Assembly (NCBI GenBank): GCA_026686845.1
Contig: JAIVEN010000015.1
Span: forward strand, 26,517,501-26,581,500
Reading direction: 5' to 3'
Source: Adenanthera pavonina
Taxonomy: Eukaryota; Streptophyta; Magnoliopsida; Fabales; Fabaceae
DNA length: 64,000 bases
Below the pieces are notes generated by a model, which was given only the letters and a program-made list of their open reading frames with translations, did not search any database and was not told the origin of the DNA. This document shows positions 33,398 to 45,400 of the stretch, piece by piece (positions within the stretch are counted from its first letter, which is position 1; each line of letters starts with the position of its first letter). Made by a program: the position numbers and the translations under genes.

Positions 33398-34353
33398 TGA
33401 TGAAAGACCCAAGCGGAACTCGTCCGATTGAATCTCCAATGACTCGGAATGAACCATGGATTGTACTAGAATCAAATAAGGACACACGAACAACAAAGAA
33501 AGCACGAGGAGAGGAAATATGTGACTCTGAAAATTAAGAAGAAAATAATGCACGAAAATAACTAGAAAATAAGAAAGATATGTTGGTCAATGAGTTAAGA
33601 CCCTAAGAGAACTCGTCTCTTAGAACCCTAGCCTTGGGACGCCACAAAGGAAAATCACTCATTTGATAAGTCTAAGAATTCTCTCAAGAACACAAGGGAT
33701 ACAAGAGAAAAACTCACAAGAAAAGAACATAAGTTCTAAAAATTCATTCTCATTAATCTATCTCTATCAAAAGTACATAAGTGGCTCCTTATATAAAGGA
33801 ATAAGGCAAGCAAAACCCTAAGCTAAAATTAAAAATGAAAATTACAATAAAAATAAGTAAATCTAATTAATCCTAAAGAAGATACCACAATCTAAATGAA
33901 AAAGGAAACACAATATTTCTAAATCAATTAAAAGATGGCACCTTTCTTACTAAAAGACTAATAGAAAATTCTAGAGCCTAATCTTTTTAAAATAGGAAAC
34001 AACCAAAACTTAATCTCCAAGATACAATCTTTGACCAAAAGCCCTTATTTCTGAAAATAAAATAAAATAAACGAAAATTCTAAATAAAGTAGCTTAAAGA
34101 AGATTCCTTTTTAATTAATCACATGAGTGGCACATGATCACTTAAGTAATCTTCTCTAATTGGGCTTCTCTTGGGCTTAGATCTGAAACTTGTAATTTGG
34201 AGTTGATGATCACACCTAGAAGCTCCTTTTGGGCTACAACTTTAATCAAGTGACTGGGCTCTAATCCGTAGAGCTCTTGGATCACTTCAATGCTTTGATT
34301 CCTTGCTCTTAATTTTGTACTCTTGCAAGCCATGCCCAGCCCTTACTCTATCA
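33398..34353 (-). repeat. 5' LTR of TR-GAG2
   Basis: 956 bp, near-identical to 28968-29928. TATA box TATATAAGG (minus strand) at about 33787-33795 would drive the element RNA. Confidence 0.9.
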
Positions 34354-34554
34354 AGCAGCTTTAACTAAGAGGAAGTATAAAAAAAAAGCAAGAAGACAAA
34401 AGGAAGGAGCAAGAGATAAAGAATCAAGCACAAGTTTGAGGTAATGATTTTTGGACTTTAGCTTGTGTTCTCTTAAGATATAAGCTAGTTTCCATAGAGT
34501 ATTTTCCTCTTTTTTCTTACTTTAAGTTCACCAATGAAAGCCCTAGCGACAGAA
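34354..34554 (+). repeat. Family D gypsy LTR fragment, third piece of D1
   Basis: Starts with the agcag target duplication and continues the D sequence from 28967; matches about 35830-36010. Ends where a new D copy begins. Confidence 0.6.
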
Positions 34555-36580
34555 TGTAATATCCCTTTTTTTACGAGATACCATAAAATGCATGCAAAGA
34601 TGAAAAAATAAGTAAGATGATAATTTTACAAGCTTGGCCCTTCATTGAAATTAATTTTACATATGGTCCTTAAAAGGAATTATATTTGGTCTTTAATTGG
34701 GATTAATTTTCTATAAAGTCTTTTGCATGAATTAATTCCAAAACTGAGACAAAAGGTATGCAATATACCAACTAAATGGAAACTCGTTTCGAGCTCAATG
34801 ATATAGGTATTGTGTAGCCAGGAGAATAAGGTTGAAAGATAGGCCAATTTGAAGTTAATGAAAAAGGATTAATTAAAATTTCATCTTTGGGGAAAATTAA
34901 GAGAAAGTACCTAAAAGAATAAATAATTGTTTTTTACGTGACATAGTGGCAGTTTTGTAAATATGAAAAACTTATAGTGAAAGCGAAGCTTTCAACATGC
35001 CAAACCCAATGGTATATTGCATGAAGGTTAATTGACTAAGAATTAGAGAAAACCAAGAGACACAGCTAAATGTGAAAAAAGGGGCAAAAATGTTATTTTT
35101 TCAAGTTAGAAGAAAAATGAGACAACTATATTTTGGCCGCATGAAATAAGAATTCCTTGCAAAATGGTCATTAGAATAAAGAATCTAGTTCACTTTAGTC
35201 CTTGGGTACAATTACAAGAAAGGACCCGAAAGTTTTGTAAATTATAAATTGGCCCTCAGTCAAGGGTATTTTTGTAAATATAAAAAAATATTGTCAACAT
35301 GAAGTTCTTGACAAGTTAAACCCAATGAAATACTATTTAGAAGCTAGTTAGATTATTATGATTTAATATTGGGCGTTAAGTTCTAAAATTAAAATTTAAC
35401 CGAATAAATGTTACTTTAGACTGAAGAAAAAATAATATAGTGTCAAGAATAGTAAATGGATCTCACCCAAATATATTATGAGACATGAAAATGATGTTAG
35501 TGTAAAAGCAATTTTTGCATAATTCTGTACCAATTTAATGACAATTACAACAAAAATAATTAATTGGCATGGGTAAAACTAATTAGTAAAGGGTATTTTG
35601 GTCTATAAGAAAATTATGAAACAATTTTTGGTCAAAAATCTTGAAATGTGGCATGAAAAGGGGCTGACTAGGGGCACAAGAGGAATTTGCTAAATTGCTT
35701 TATTAAAGTTAACCATAAAGGTTAATTAAACTAAAGTTACTATTTCCTTATTAGTTCTCTTTCCTTATAGCCATGAGTGAAACCTTCAAAGCTGCTTCAT
35801 CACCCTCATTTCACATCTGAAATAGCAGCCAAGGTATGTGAGAGAGAGCAAAATTTTAGACGGAAAAAGTAAGGGAAAGGAGATAAAGAAACAAGCTCAA
35901 GTTGCAAGGAAATGATCTAAGGTCATAAACTTGTGATCTTTTATGGTTTAAGCTAGTTTCATGGAGTTATTTTCTCTCTTCTCTCACTTAAAGTTTCAGC
36001 CATGAAATATTTTAGAGAGAGAAAATAAGCACAAGTCAAATAAACTTAGGCAAAGGCTTAGAATAGATAAGTAAAGTAGCATTATACAAGTGGTTGTAAG
36101 TATTATGAAGGAAATTATTTTCTTTAAATTTTCCTAAATTTTTGGCCTTCCTAGGGTTTGTCATAGAGTGGGAATTACATAATTTGGACCCCAAAAATGG
36201 ATTCTTTGGATCCAAAATAGGTTAGAACAAGTATGTTGTACAAGAAAATGCAAATTGAAAGTAAAGTGAAAAATCAGAGTTAAAGTGACCACGTTTTGAT
36301 AAAGGTTATGCAAGCAATGGTTTATGACTTGTTTTATGGTGCTATAGGACTCCAAGAAGTGGTAGAAGATGCAAGGAAATGTGTAAGATGTTTGGAAAGG
36401 TTTGGAAAGCCCAAAAGTTGTTAACTCACCTATTCTTGCTTATGTATTGTCATGATAATTGCCTTGTTTTAATGAATTGCTTATTGATTGAATGATAATT
36501 TGTGATGAAATGATATTGTTGGCTATTTTGTTTGAGGGGTTTTTGAACTTGAGAATGTTCAAAATGCAAGAGAAAATGCT
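34555..36580 (+). repeat. Family D gypsy LTR, second copy (D2), right end lost
   Basis: Begins TGTAATATCCC, a start typical of plant Tekay/Del-type gypsy LTRs. The order of sequence matches D1 and, for its last part, 52150-52960. It is cut at about 36580 by copia element C. No gene seen; short ORFs are chance. Confidence 0.6.
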
Positions 36581-37251
36581 TTTGTCCTTGAAGCTCCTTG
36601 TTTTTGATGTTGACGAATCTGCCAAATTTGATGGTCAATTGTTTCAACTCATCCTCCTCATCATCACCGCTACTATCATCAATAGCATCATCTTCTGAGT
36701 TCTATGATGTAGTAGCTTTGAACAATAATGCCTTTTTATTCTGCTGGTCCCACAGAAGGTTTAGTTTTCCTTCATGTTCAATAATGCTTCCAAACAGTGC
36801 AGTGAAAGACTGATATGATGCTCTTCTTGTCTCCTCAATGGCTGTCACTTTCGGTTACCATTCTTTCAATAGAGCTTTGAGTATTTTGCAAACCTGCTCT
36901 CTTTGTGTGTAGTTTTTTCCCAAAATTGCCAGATGATTGATTATGTGAGTGAAATGAATTTGGAATCTTTAATTGACTCATCATCAATCTTCTTAAACAT
37001 TTCATATTCTACTGTGAGAGAGTTAAGCCTATTTTCCTTCACTCCCTTAGTTCCTTCATAAGTAATCTCCAGAGCATCCCACATTTCCTTTGCTAAGTTG
37101 TAATATGACACTCTAAAAAATTCATCTTGATTTAGAGCACTAACTAAGGAGTGTTTTGCCATGAAGTTTAGCAGAATTCTTCATCAATCTTTATCATTCC
37201 ACTCTTTCTCTACATTCTCTTTGAGTGTGCCATCATCCTATATCTTCTTTG
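36581..37251 (-). pseudogene. Copia element C gag, C-terminal piece
   Basis: Minus strand; parallels element B gag with AKHSLVSALNQDEFFRVS, AKEMWDALEITYEGTKG and KFGRFVNIKNKELQG. It stops at B's LTR and continues at 49003 on the other side: the left flank ctttg (37247-37251) pairs with ttttg (49003-49007). Frameshifts and stops are present. Beyond 36581 the rest of C is missing. Confidence 0.8.
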
Positions 37252-38886
37252 TGTCAGATAAGCTAGCTTTGCAAGAGGCAGGTGAATTGGAAAGATTAAA
37301 AAATTTTCCTGCAAAACGTCCAAAAAGTGAAGAAAGCAAAGAGTGATAGTAAAATAGAGTATAAATAAATAAACAGTAAAGGTAGTAGTATGGAAGAGAA
37401 GACATAAATATTTATCCTGGTTCAATCTCTCAACTTGACCTATGTCCAATCCCTAAGTCACCATTTGAGATTTTCCACTATCCTGGAAGAATTTAACGGG
37501 CTTCTTGCAAATGCCACAGTACAGCGTTGATGCTCTATTTCTAAAGCTCACACTTTCTCTCTTCGCACTCTCACTAAGCGCTTCCCTAATTCCTTGTGAT
37601 ATCCCCTCACAAGAAAATCTTGCTTCTAGATGAAGATAAGATTGTTTACAATGAATAAACTCTCTTAATCATAGTATATATGAAAGTTAAAGTACAAAGA
37701 ATGAAGTATGTGAGAGTAACAGACTATGAGTAGATGATTTAGCAAAGTTTCAGTATATACAAAGTTAAAATTATTACCCACAGCTTCAAATGATATTATA
37801 TTTATAGATTTTGGTCTCAACTATACGTTAGAGACAAAATCTATCCGTTGGAGGAGTTACCCAATGGTTACTCTGAAAAACTATTCATTCACCAACCGTA
37901 TTTAATGCTTTTGACACTCAAAGTTTGAATTTTGTTTGACCAACAGACGAATTTCGCAGAGACCGAAGGCTAAAGCTTCAATGTTGAATATTCAAAGTTC
38001 GTCTGTCATGAAGCAAAGTTCAAATTTTGATCTTTGGAAAATATTTCAAGTAAAAAGTCTTTCTGTTAAGTGTGAACAATAATTTCATTTTGCTATAATG
38101 CCTTTGAAATTTAAATTTTGGGAACCCAAAATTCGTCTGTTAGTAGCTGGTTTAATAAGGCATAGTAGTTCATCTTATTCAAAATTTAAATTTTCAAAGG
38201 GCAAAGTTCGTCTGTCAGAGAGCTCTTTTCAGACTTACTTCAAAGTTCAAATTTATGAATACTGTTATTCATACGTTAACATATCATTATAATAGACTTA
38301 CAAGTTGTTTATGAAATTCGAATTTTCATGTTCAAAGTTCGTCTGTCAATGAGCAATTTTGAAGCCCTATCTAAACTTGGTTTCAAATGAACTTTGACAT
38401 ATTCTCAGACGAATTTTTCAATTTTCATAAGTTGCATTTTATCTGAAATTCAAATTTTCAAAAGCCAAAGTTCATCTGTCAGAGAAAGCTCTTTTCAGCC
38501 ACGTATCAAAATTCAAATTTCTTATGTCAAAATTAATCTGTTAGAGAAGCCTCTTTTCAGACTTGTTTATTTTCAATACAAAATTCGAATTTTCAAAGCC
38601 AAAGTTCGAATTTTCAAAACAACAAATCAGTATAAACCTTTCAAACTTCGTCTATTTGTGGGTGTTTTTCAAATATTCCATGAATTAACATAGAATCAAG
38701 GTTTTAAAACATCTTTTCACCAAATCAAAGTCTTTTACTCAAATTAAAACATTACTAAATATTCTACATCTATTCTTGCACTGATTTTTCTGATTTCCTT
38801 CACTTGAAACCTTTTGTGAACCTTTGATATCTTTACTCCAAACTCTTGAAGGTTGGTTTGGAATCATCAAAACACTTGATTCAACA
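37252..38886 (-). repeat. 3' LTR of element B
   Basis: 1635 bp; minus strand TGTTGAATCAAG at 38886, ending CTGACA at 37252. Contains at least four TTCGTCTGT words and several AATTCGAATT palindromes between 37920 and 38660, and a TATA-like CTATAAATATAA (minus strand) near 37796-37808. Confidence 0.9.
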
Positions 38887-38905
38887 TTCTCCCCCTTTTT
38901 GATGA
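38887..38905 (-). promoter_or_regulatory. Polypurine tract of element B
   Basis: The minus strand reads CATCAAAAAGGGGGAGAA directly before TGTTGAATC, a sequence I associate with Sirevirus elements. Confidence 0.85.
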
Positions 38906-39198
38906 TGACAAAACAACTTTCAAACTAGATTAGTACTTGAGTTTGCTTTAACAAGCTTCCCCTCAACATATGCATTAAAATCCAAAAGATATCATGTATT
39001 ATAGATCAAGTAAAGAGATTTATTAACTCATTCCAAGTCCAACAAGAACAATTCATTGCAACCAAGGAATTTTTTCATTTCATCAAATGTCACTTCACAA
39101 GAAACAACAATGCAAAACATAACAAAATATAGAAACACAATACACAAACAACAGAAACATAATATAGTACTACAAGAGGGCCCAAGCTTAAGTTCTAA

Positions 39199-41409
39199 TC
39201 ACTTTTTCTTTGACTTGGTCTTCTTGCTGTAAGTTTTTCCAGAAGGCTCTGTAGCAGACTTTCCAGTTTACTCACTCTTCTCTCCCTTTTTGGCATCATC
39301 GGGAAGGTGGACAAAATCAGCAGGAGGAGGGATCTGAGACACTGGAATAGCTTGAAGAGGCACCGGGACAAATAGCATTTCTGGATTGAGCTTTAGCAAG
39401 GACTCAGAAACTTCAGAATTTGTGTCCTCATCTTTATCATCAGAAATCTCAAGAAGTTCAGAAATTTCTTGCCTTATAACTGCCAATTGTGCCCTTCTTG
39501 CCTCTGAGAAACCATAATATGTAATAGGTGGGGAAGCAGGAGGAGGAAACATTTCTTCAAGCCTTCTCCTCTCAGCTTGTAAAAGAGCATCATGTGCAAT
39601 GTCTTGCAAATCAACATATGGCACAATGCTCCTTTCTTCATTTAGGGCAACCTGTATAAATGGTGAAGTGGAGATGGCTGCCACTAATCTTTCTACTTGC
39701 TCAGATTCTTGCTGGGACAAGATTGACTCTTGAGTATCTATTGGAATGGGTTCATGAAAGCTTGTTTCCTGAGGACCTTCTTCCTCCATGCCATAGTCCA
39801 AAGGAGGACCAGAACTTGCCTCATTGCTAGAGGCCTATGGTGTGCTTAATGAGCTAGTAATCTCAGTGTCACGTGTAACAACATCATGAATAGGAGAGGC
39901 CAGCTCAAATGGGCTTGGAGGCTCAGGAGTTGGAGACATAACAAGCTCAGAGAATCCTAGCTAAGGTGGAGCTGATGTGGTAGGAATGACATTCTGAATA
40001 TCTTCATATGCATCAGCTACTACCTTCATGTTCTTTGCCAACTGGTGGATCTGATCTTGTAGATGAGCAAACTTGACATTTTGCTCATCCCTGATGCTTA
40101 ATATGAGTTTAGACAAATTATTATACAACTCAGTGATCTTGGTTGGCTTGGCACGAAAGGAGGGAGTAGATGGAATGTGAGCAGGCAGAGATGGAGATGG
40201 GACAGGCTGAGAAGGCTGAGGTGTGGGTCTTGCAGGAGCCTCAGAGGTAGTACCTTCTTGTTGTAGGGAGGTATCTTCATCAAAGAAGAGATCTTCAAAT
40301 TTTCCAGCTCCCTTTCCAATCCATCTTCCATCTTTCTTCTCTATCCCCATCCTTTGCAGCTCTTCTTCCTTAAAGATTTCAATAGGCTTTCCTTTCCCTT
40401 TCTCAATATGCTGAATTCTAGCATATTGAAGGATCCTAGAGATAATTGCTGCATAAGGAAGTGTAGAGTCTTTCCTCTAATCCCTAGCCTTGATCATGTG
40501 TTGGAGAATGATATGTCCCATGTTAATAAGCTTTCCACGCATGACTGCAACCATTACATGTGCCTCTGCCCTTGTGATCAGCTTGAAGCTACCTTCTTTG
40601 TTGAAGATAATCCTAGACACTATGTAGTGTAGAATTCTCACTTGAGCACTAAGGTCTGTGGGCTTTAATAAGCTTATGGGTGGCCTATTCTCCTTTCTTC
40701 TAAACAAAGTGTTCAAGATTGTGCTCTCCTTGTAGTTCAAAAAGGGGCCACTTTCTTCATCAGCAGTCTCTGTCTCATCCATATACCCAGAGGCAATGAT
40801 GTCAATAGTAAGGTCATCTTGTCCTGGAATCTCTAACACCTTGTTAAGGGTTTCATCTGATAGCCAGATGGTCTTTGATCTTAGATTGACCTCCCACGTT
40901 CTTTTCTTGCTATTGTATTTCAGAGAGGCATACCACGTCTTGACTACCTCATCATCATACCTCTCTAATATCTCTAACAAATTCTTGTATCTCATCATCT
41001 AAAGCCCAGCATCAAAGTTGTTAGAGATTAAAAATTCCTCCATGTTGACACAGTGAAGCTTGGTTACCTTCTTGCTCACAAACTTGGTCGTGTATTCCTC
41101 CTGAATGTGAGCATTGCTCCATAATGGCAATGTAGTTAGCTCATATTCTCCTGACTCAGTACTGGAGGAGGTGGAAGCAATAGCAGCAGCAGGAAAAGGG
41201 ATCGAAGGCTCTGTTTTCTTCGATGAAGAAGGTCCAGCCTTTTTTGATTCAGCCTTTGGAGTTGTTTTTTGCCATTTAAAGGGAGTGGCTTTGCTTGATT
41301 CACCTTTTCTTTTTGCTTTCTCACTTTCCTTTGAAGCATATTGGGATTTCATAGTTCTCTTTGGTCAAGACTCTCCATTTCCAACTTCTGGATTCTTTAC
41401 TTGAGCCAT
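39199..41409 (-). pseudogene. Third ORF of element B (function unknown), few breaks
   Basis: About 735 codons from MAQVKNPEVGNGES to KTKSKKK-stop, interrupted by a few stops (near 41365, 41000, 40477, 39960 and 39835). Order: Lys/Ser-rich N-terminus (KRKGESSKATP), conserved core with EEFLISNNFDAGL, MMRYKNLLEILERYDDE, TWEVNLRSKTIWLSDETLNK, FLNYKESTILNTLFRRKENR and ILHYIVSRIIFNKEGSF, then a Pro-rich part, a helical LIL-SIRDEQNVKFAHLQDQ stretch, an acidic DDKDEDTNSE run and a Lys-rich end. No catalytic motif, signal peptide or membrane segment is seen. Position between pol and the 3' LTR matches A and E. Confidence 0.78.
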
Positions 41410-42406
41410 TTCCGTGAATGAATGATTCAGAATGAAGCTGAGAATGTGTTTATAGGATATGAAAAGGAGTTTAAACAGTGGGAAAAGAAGATTCATGGTC
41501 AGAATTGAAGAGTATTAAAGAGAGAATTTGAACAGACTCAGAGAAGAGATGAATAGGGTTGCGTCTGTTCAGAGGATAATAGTTGGTTTTAACGTGTGTA
41601 ACCACAGGACAGACGAATTTTGAGGGGTTAAAATTCAAATTTCGAGCAGTTAAAAGTTAAACCATTAAGTAAAGCTTACTAATAGATGAATTTTCTTCTG
41701 AAAGTTCATCTGACAGAGGCTTGATCCAAGCAACACAAGATGAATAGACAAACTTAATTTCAACAAAGTTCAAATTTCGAAGAACAGGCATTAAGCAATA
41801 ATCAATACAACAAACAATAGACGAATTATGCTTATGTAAATTCATCTTTTAGAGATTGAACATTGTGAGCATGTTTCAATAGACGAATTTTGAATCAGAA
41901 ATTCGAATTTTAACACTTTGTAAATGTTTTCCAACATGCATATGTTAAGAAATAGAAATTTGTATAATCATCATGTTGGACAAAGATAACATTGAAACTT
42001 TTATTTTAGAAAATTTGAATTTTTATAGACCAACAGACGAATTTCAAGGGACCACCAAGAACAGGTACAATGTAAACCAAGCTAAAGTTCATCTGATGCA
42101 TCAAAATTCGAATGTCAAACATGCTGACTTGTTCTAAAACACAATTTATCAATGAAATTCATCTATTACACATTTAAAATGAAAATTTTAACTTTATAAA
42201 CTGACAAAATGAATTCAGAAACTCTGATTTCTAGCTTTCTTTCTCACTTTTTGACTTGTTCCATTCTGGAGTGCTCCATTTTTCAGATTTATTGCCATTG
42301 AACCTTATGAGGAGCACCTGCAACTTAAATTAAACTTACTCCGATGCTAAAGTTAGAATTAAATTAATGTTAGAAATTCTAAAAACAGATTTATACAAGG
42401 ATTTAC
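41410..42406 (-). other. Spacer and leader upstream of element B third ORF
   Basis: Non-coding, with LTR-like AAATTCGAATTT and TTCATCTG words. The conserved leader includes GACGCAACCCTATTC (minus strand, about 41550-41564) and CCTATAAAC (about 41448-41456), the latter about 40 bp upstream of the ATG. Confidence 0.6.
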
Positions 42407-45400
42407 TTATAGTTCATTGGGATTTACCATACCCAACTCTCTTCTGATTTTGCAATGCCTATTTTCTGAAAGAGGCTTTGTCAAGATGTCAGCAACTTGA
42501 TCTTCTGTTGGGATGTATTCTAATCTGATTTCTCCTTTAAGAACATGATCCCTTATGAAGTGGTGTCTAACTTCAATATGTTTGTCCTTGAATGCATAAC
42601 AGGATTCTTTGTGATGTTAACGACACTTTGATTGTCACACATTATTGGTATTTCCTTTATCTCAATCTCAAGATCTTCAAGTTGCTGTTTCATCCAAATG
42701 ATTTGGGCACAACAGCTTCCAGCAGCAACATATTTAGCTTCTACCATGGATAAGGCTATATTGTTTTGCTTCTTACTAAACCACGAGACCAAGGATCCTC
42801 CAAGAAACTAACATGTTCCACTTGTGCTTTTTCTGTCAGCTTTGGATCCTGCAAAGTTAGTAAGTGTATCCTTTGAGATCTTCTCCATTACTCTTTGGAT
42901 ACCAAAGACCCATCTGTGATATTCCAATAAGATATCTGGAGATACACTTCACAGCAGTTGTATGGGTTTCCTTGGGACATGACTGGAATCTGGCACACAT
43001 ACAAACACTAAACATGATGTCAGGTCTGCTGGCAGAGATCCAATCATTCTTCTATACTAGGTTATGTCAAACATTTTCCCCTTTCATCCATATCCAGTTT
43101 CGTTGCAGTAGACATAGGTGTTTCCATTGGCTTGGCATTCTCCATCCCAAACTTTTTTAGCAATTCTTTCAGATACTTGGATTGATTGAGAAAGATACCA
43201 TTATCACATTACTTAATTTGTAATCCAAGGAAGAAGTTGAGTTCACCCATTATGGACATTTCGAATTCTCCCTTCATTAACTTAGAAAAATTCTTGCAAA
43301 GAGAGTCATTAGTAGCACCGAATATAATATCATCAACATAGATTTGAACAATAAGTAAATCTTTATTTTCTTTCTTAGTAAACAAAGTAGTATCTACTTT
43401 TCCTCTGTTAAACCCCTTTTCAGTTAGAAAATTACTTAACCTTTCATACCATGCTCTAGGGGCTTGCTTTAAACCGTAAAAGGCTTTCTTTAGTTTATAA
43501 ACATGGTTTGGTCTTGTAAAGTCCTCAAAGCCTAGAGGTTAGTCTACATAAACTTCTTTCATGATATATCCATTAAGAAAAGGACTCTTCACATCCATTT
43601 GATATAACATAATATTTTTCATGTGTGCATATGCTAACATAATTCTAATTGCTTCTAATCTAGCCACTGGAGCAAAGGCTTCTTCAAAATCAATTCCTTC
43701 TTCTTGATTATATCCTTTAGCAACCAGTCTAGCTTTATTTCTGATTATTAATCCAGATTCATCAAGGTTATTTCTAAAAATCCATTTAGTGCCAATGACA
43801 GGATGATTTTTGGGTCTGGGCACTAAATCCCAAACTTGATTTCTTTCAAACTGATTTAACTCATCTTGCATAGCTCAAATCCAATATTCATTAGCTAAGG
43901 CTTTTTCAGTACATTTAGGTTTAATTTGAGAAATAAAAAGTACAATTTATCATTTGATCCCTTAATTGTTTTCTTGTTTTAACTTTCTCTTGAACATACC
44001 CTATCACTTGATCAATAGGATTATTCCTTTGATATCTCCAAGCTCTAGGGAGTTCTTGAGACATTTCTTCATTATATTCATCCTCAAAATCTTTCTCCTA
44101 AATATCTTCCTCTATGTTAATAGATTCAGATATTTTTGGAGGTTCAATTTTACCTTCATCAGAAAGATCTAAATTTTTGAAGTTTGAAATAAGATCATCC
44201 TCATCAGTGACATGTTTGGAAACAGTTTCATTTTCAATAAATACTACATGCACAGATTCTTTGATTAATTTAGACTTCTTATTAAAAACTCTATATGCCT
44301 TACTTCTACTAGAATAGCCAAGTAATATACCTTCATCAGATTTGGCATCAAACTTACCCAAATTTTCCTTTCCATTGTTATGGATGAAGCACTCACAGCC
44401 AAATACATGTAGATATGAGAGGTGTGGCTTCCTTCCTTTGTATGGCTCATAAGGAGTCTTCCCAAAAATTGGTCTGATGTAGGCTCTATTTATGATGTAA
44501 CTTGCTGTGTCTACTGCATCAACCTAAAATACTTGAGAGAGTTCCTTTTCATTTAGCATTGCTCTTGCTATCTCTCCAATTGTTCTATTCTTTCTTTCCA
44601 CTACTTCATTTTGTTGAGGAGTTTTTGGAGCTGAGAAGTTGTAATCAATTCCATGCTCATCATAATACTCCAGGAAGTATGAATTCTGAAACTCTCCTCC
44701 ATGATCTGATTTGATAGACACAATAGAAATACCCTTCTCATTTTGCACTTTCTTGGCTAAGGTTACAAATGCATCAAATGTATCACTCTTAGAAGAAAGA
44801 AACAATGTCCAGGTAAATCTAGAGTAATCATCCACAATTACAAGCACATACAGATTTCCACCAATGCTTTTTATCCTAGATGGACCAATCAAATCCATAT
44901 GCAATAGTTCTAGTGGTTTGATTGTGGTGACTACGTTTTTAGATTTAATAGAAGATTTAGTTTGTTTTGCTCTTAGGCATGCATCACATTCTTTGTCTTT
45001 TTCAAAAGTGATTTTTGGTAGGCCAGCGACTAACTCATTTTTAACTAGTTTTGATAGTTGATTCATGTTAACATGAGCTAATCTTCTGTGCCACAATCAA
45101 CTGTCATTATCCTGACTAATCAAACAGATAGAATCTAGGGGAAGAAGTTCATCAAGATCAATAGTATAGCAGTTAGCATCCCTTTGAGCTTTGAGGATTA
45201 CTTTGTGATCACTTTTTTTGATGACTAGACAGAACTTTGAGTCAAACAATACCCATTTTCCTTTGTCACATGTTTGGCTTACACTTAACAGATTGTGGTT
45301 GAGGCCAATTACAAACAGCACCTCTTTAATGGATGTTTCAGGATTCTTGCCCATAATGCCAATGCCAACTATTTGGCCATATTGATTACCTCCAAAGGTC

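Larger units (their letters stand above)
28968..34353 (-). mobile_element. TR-GAG2: complete gag-only LTR retrotransposon
   Basis: 5386 bp with LTRs at 28968-29928 and 33398-34353 and a perfect target duplication agcag (28963-28967, 34354-34358). The internal 3.47 kb encodes, on the minus strand, a gag-like protein and two further ORFs but no protease, RT, RNase H or integrase. The layout fits the terminal-repeat retrotransposons with GAG domain described in plants. The two LTRs look nearly identical by eye, so it is a recent arrival compared with its surroundings. It must rely on enzymes from a gypsy-type partner. Confidence 0.9.

Noticed and set aside
37920..38660. CRISPR-like array from the recurring AATTCGAATT and TTCGTCTGT words
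   Set aside because: The repeats are imperfect and short, the spacers are not unique, and the context is a plant LTR.
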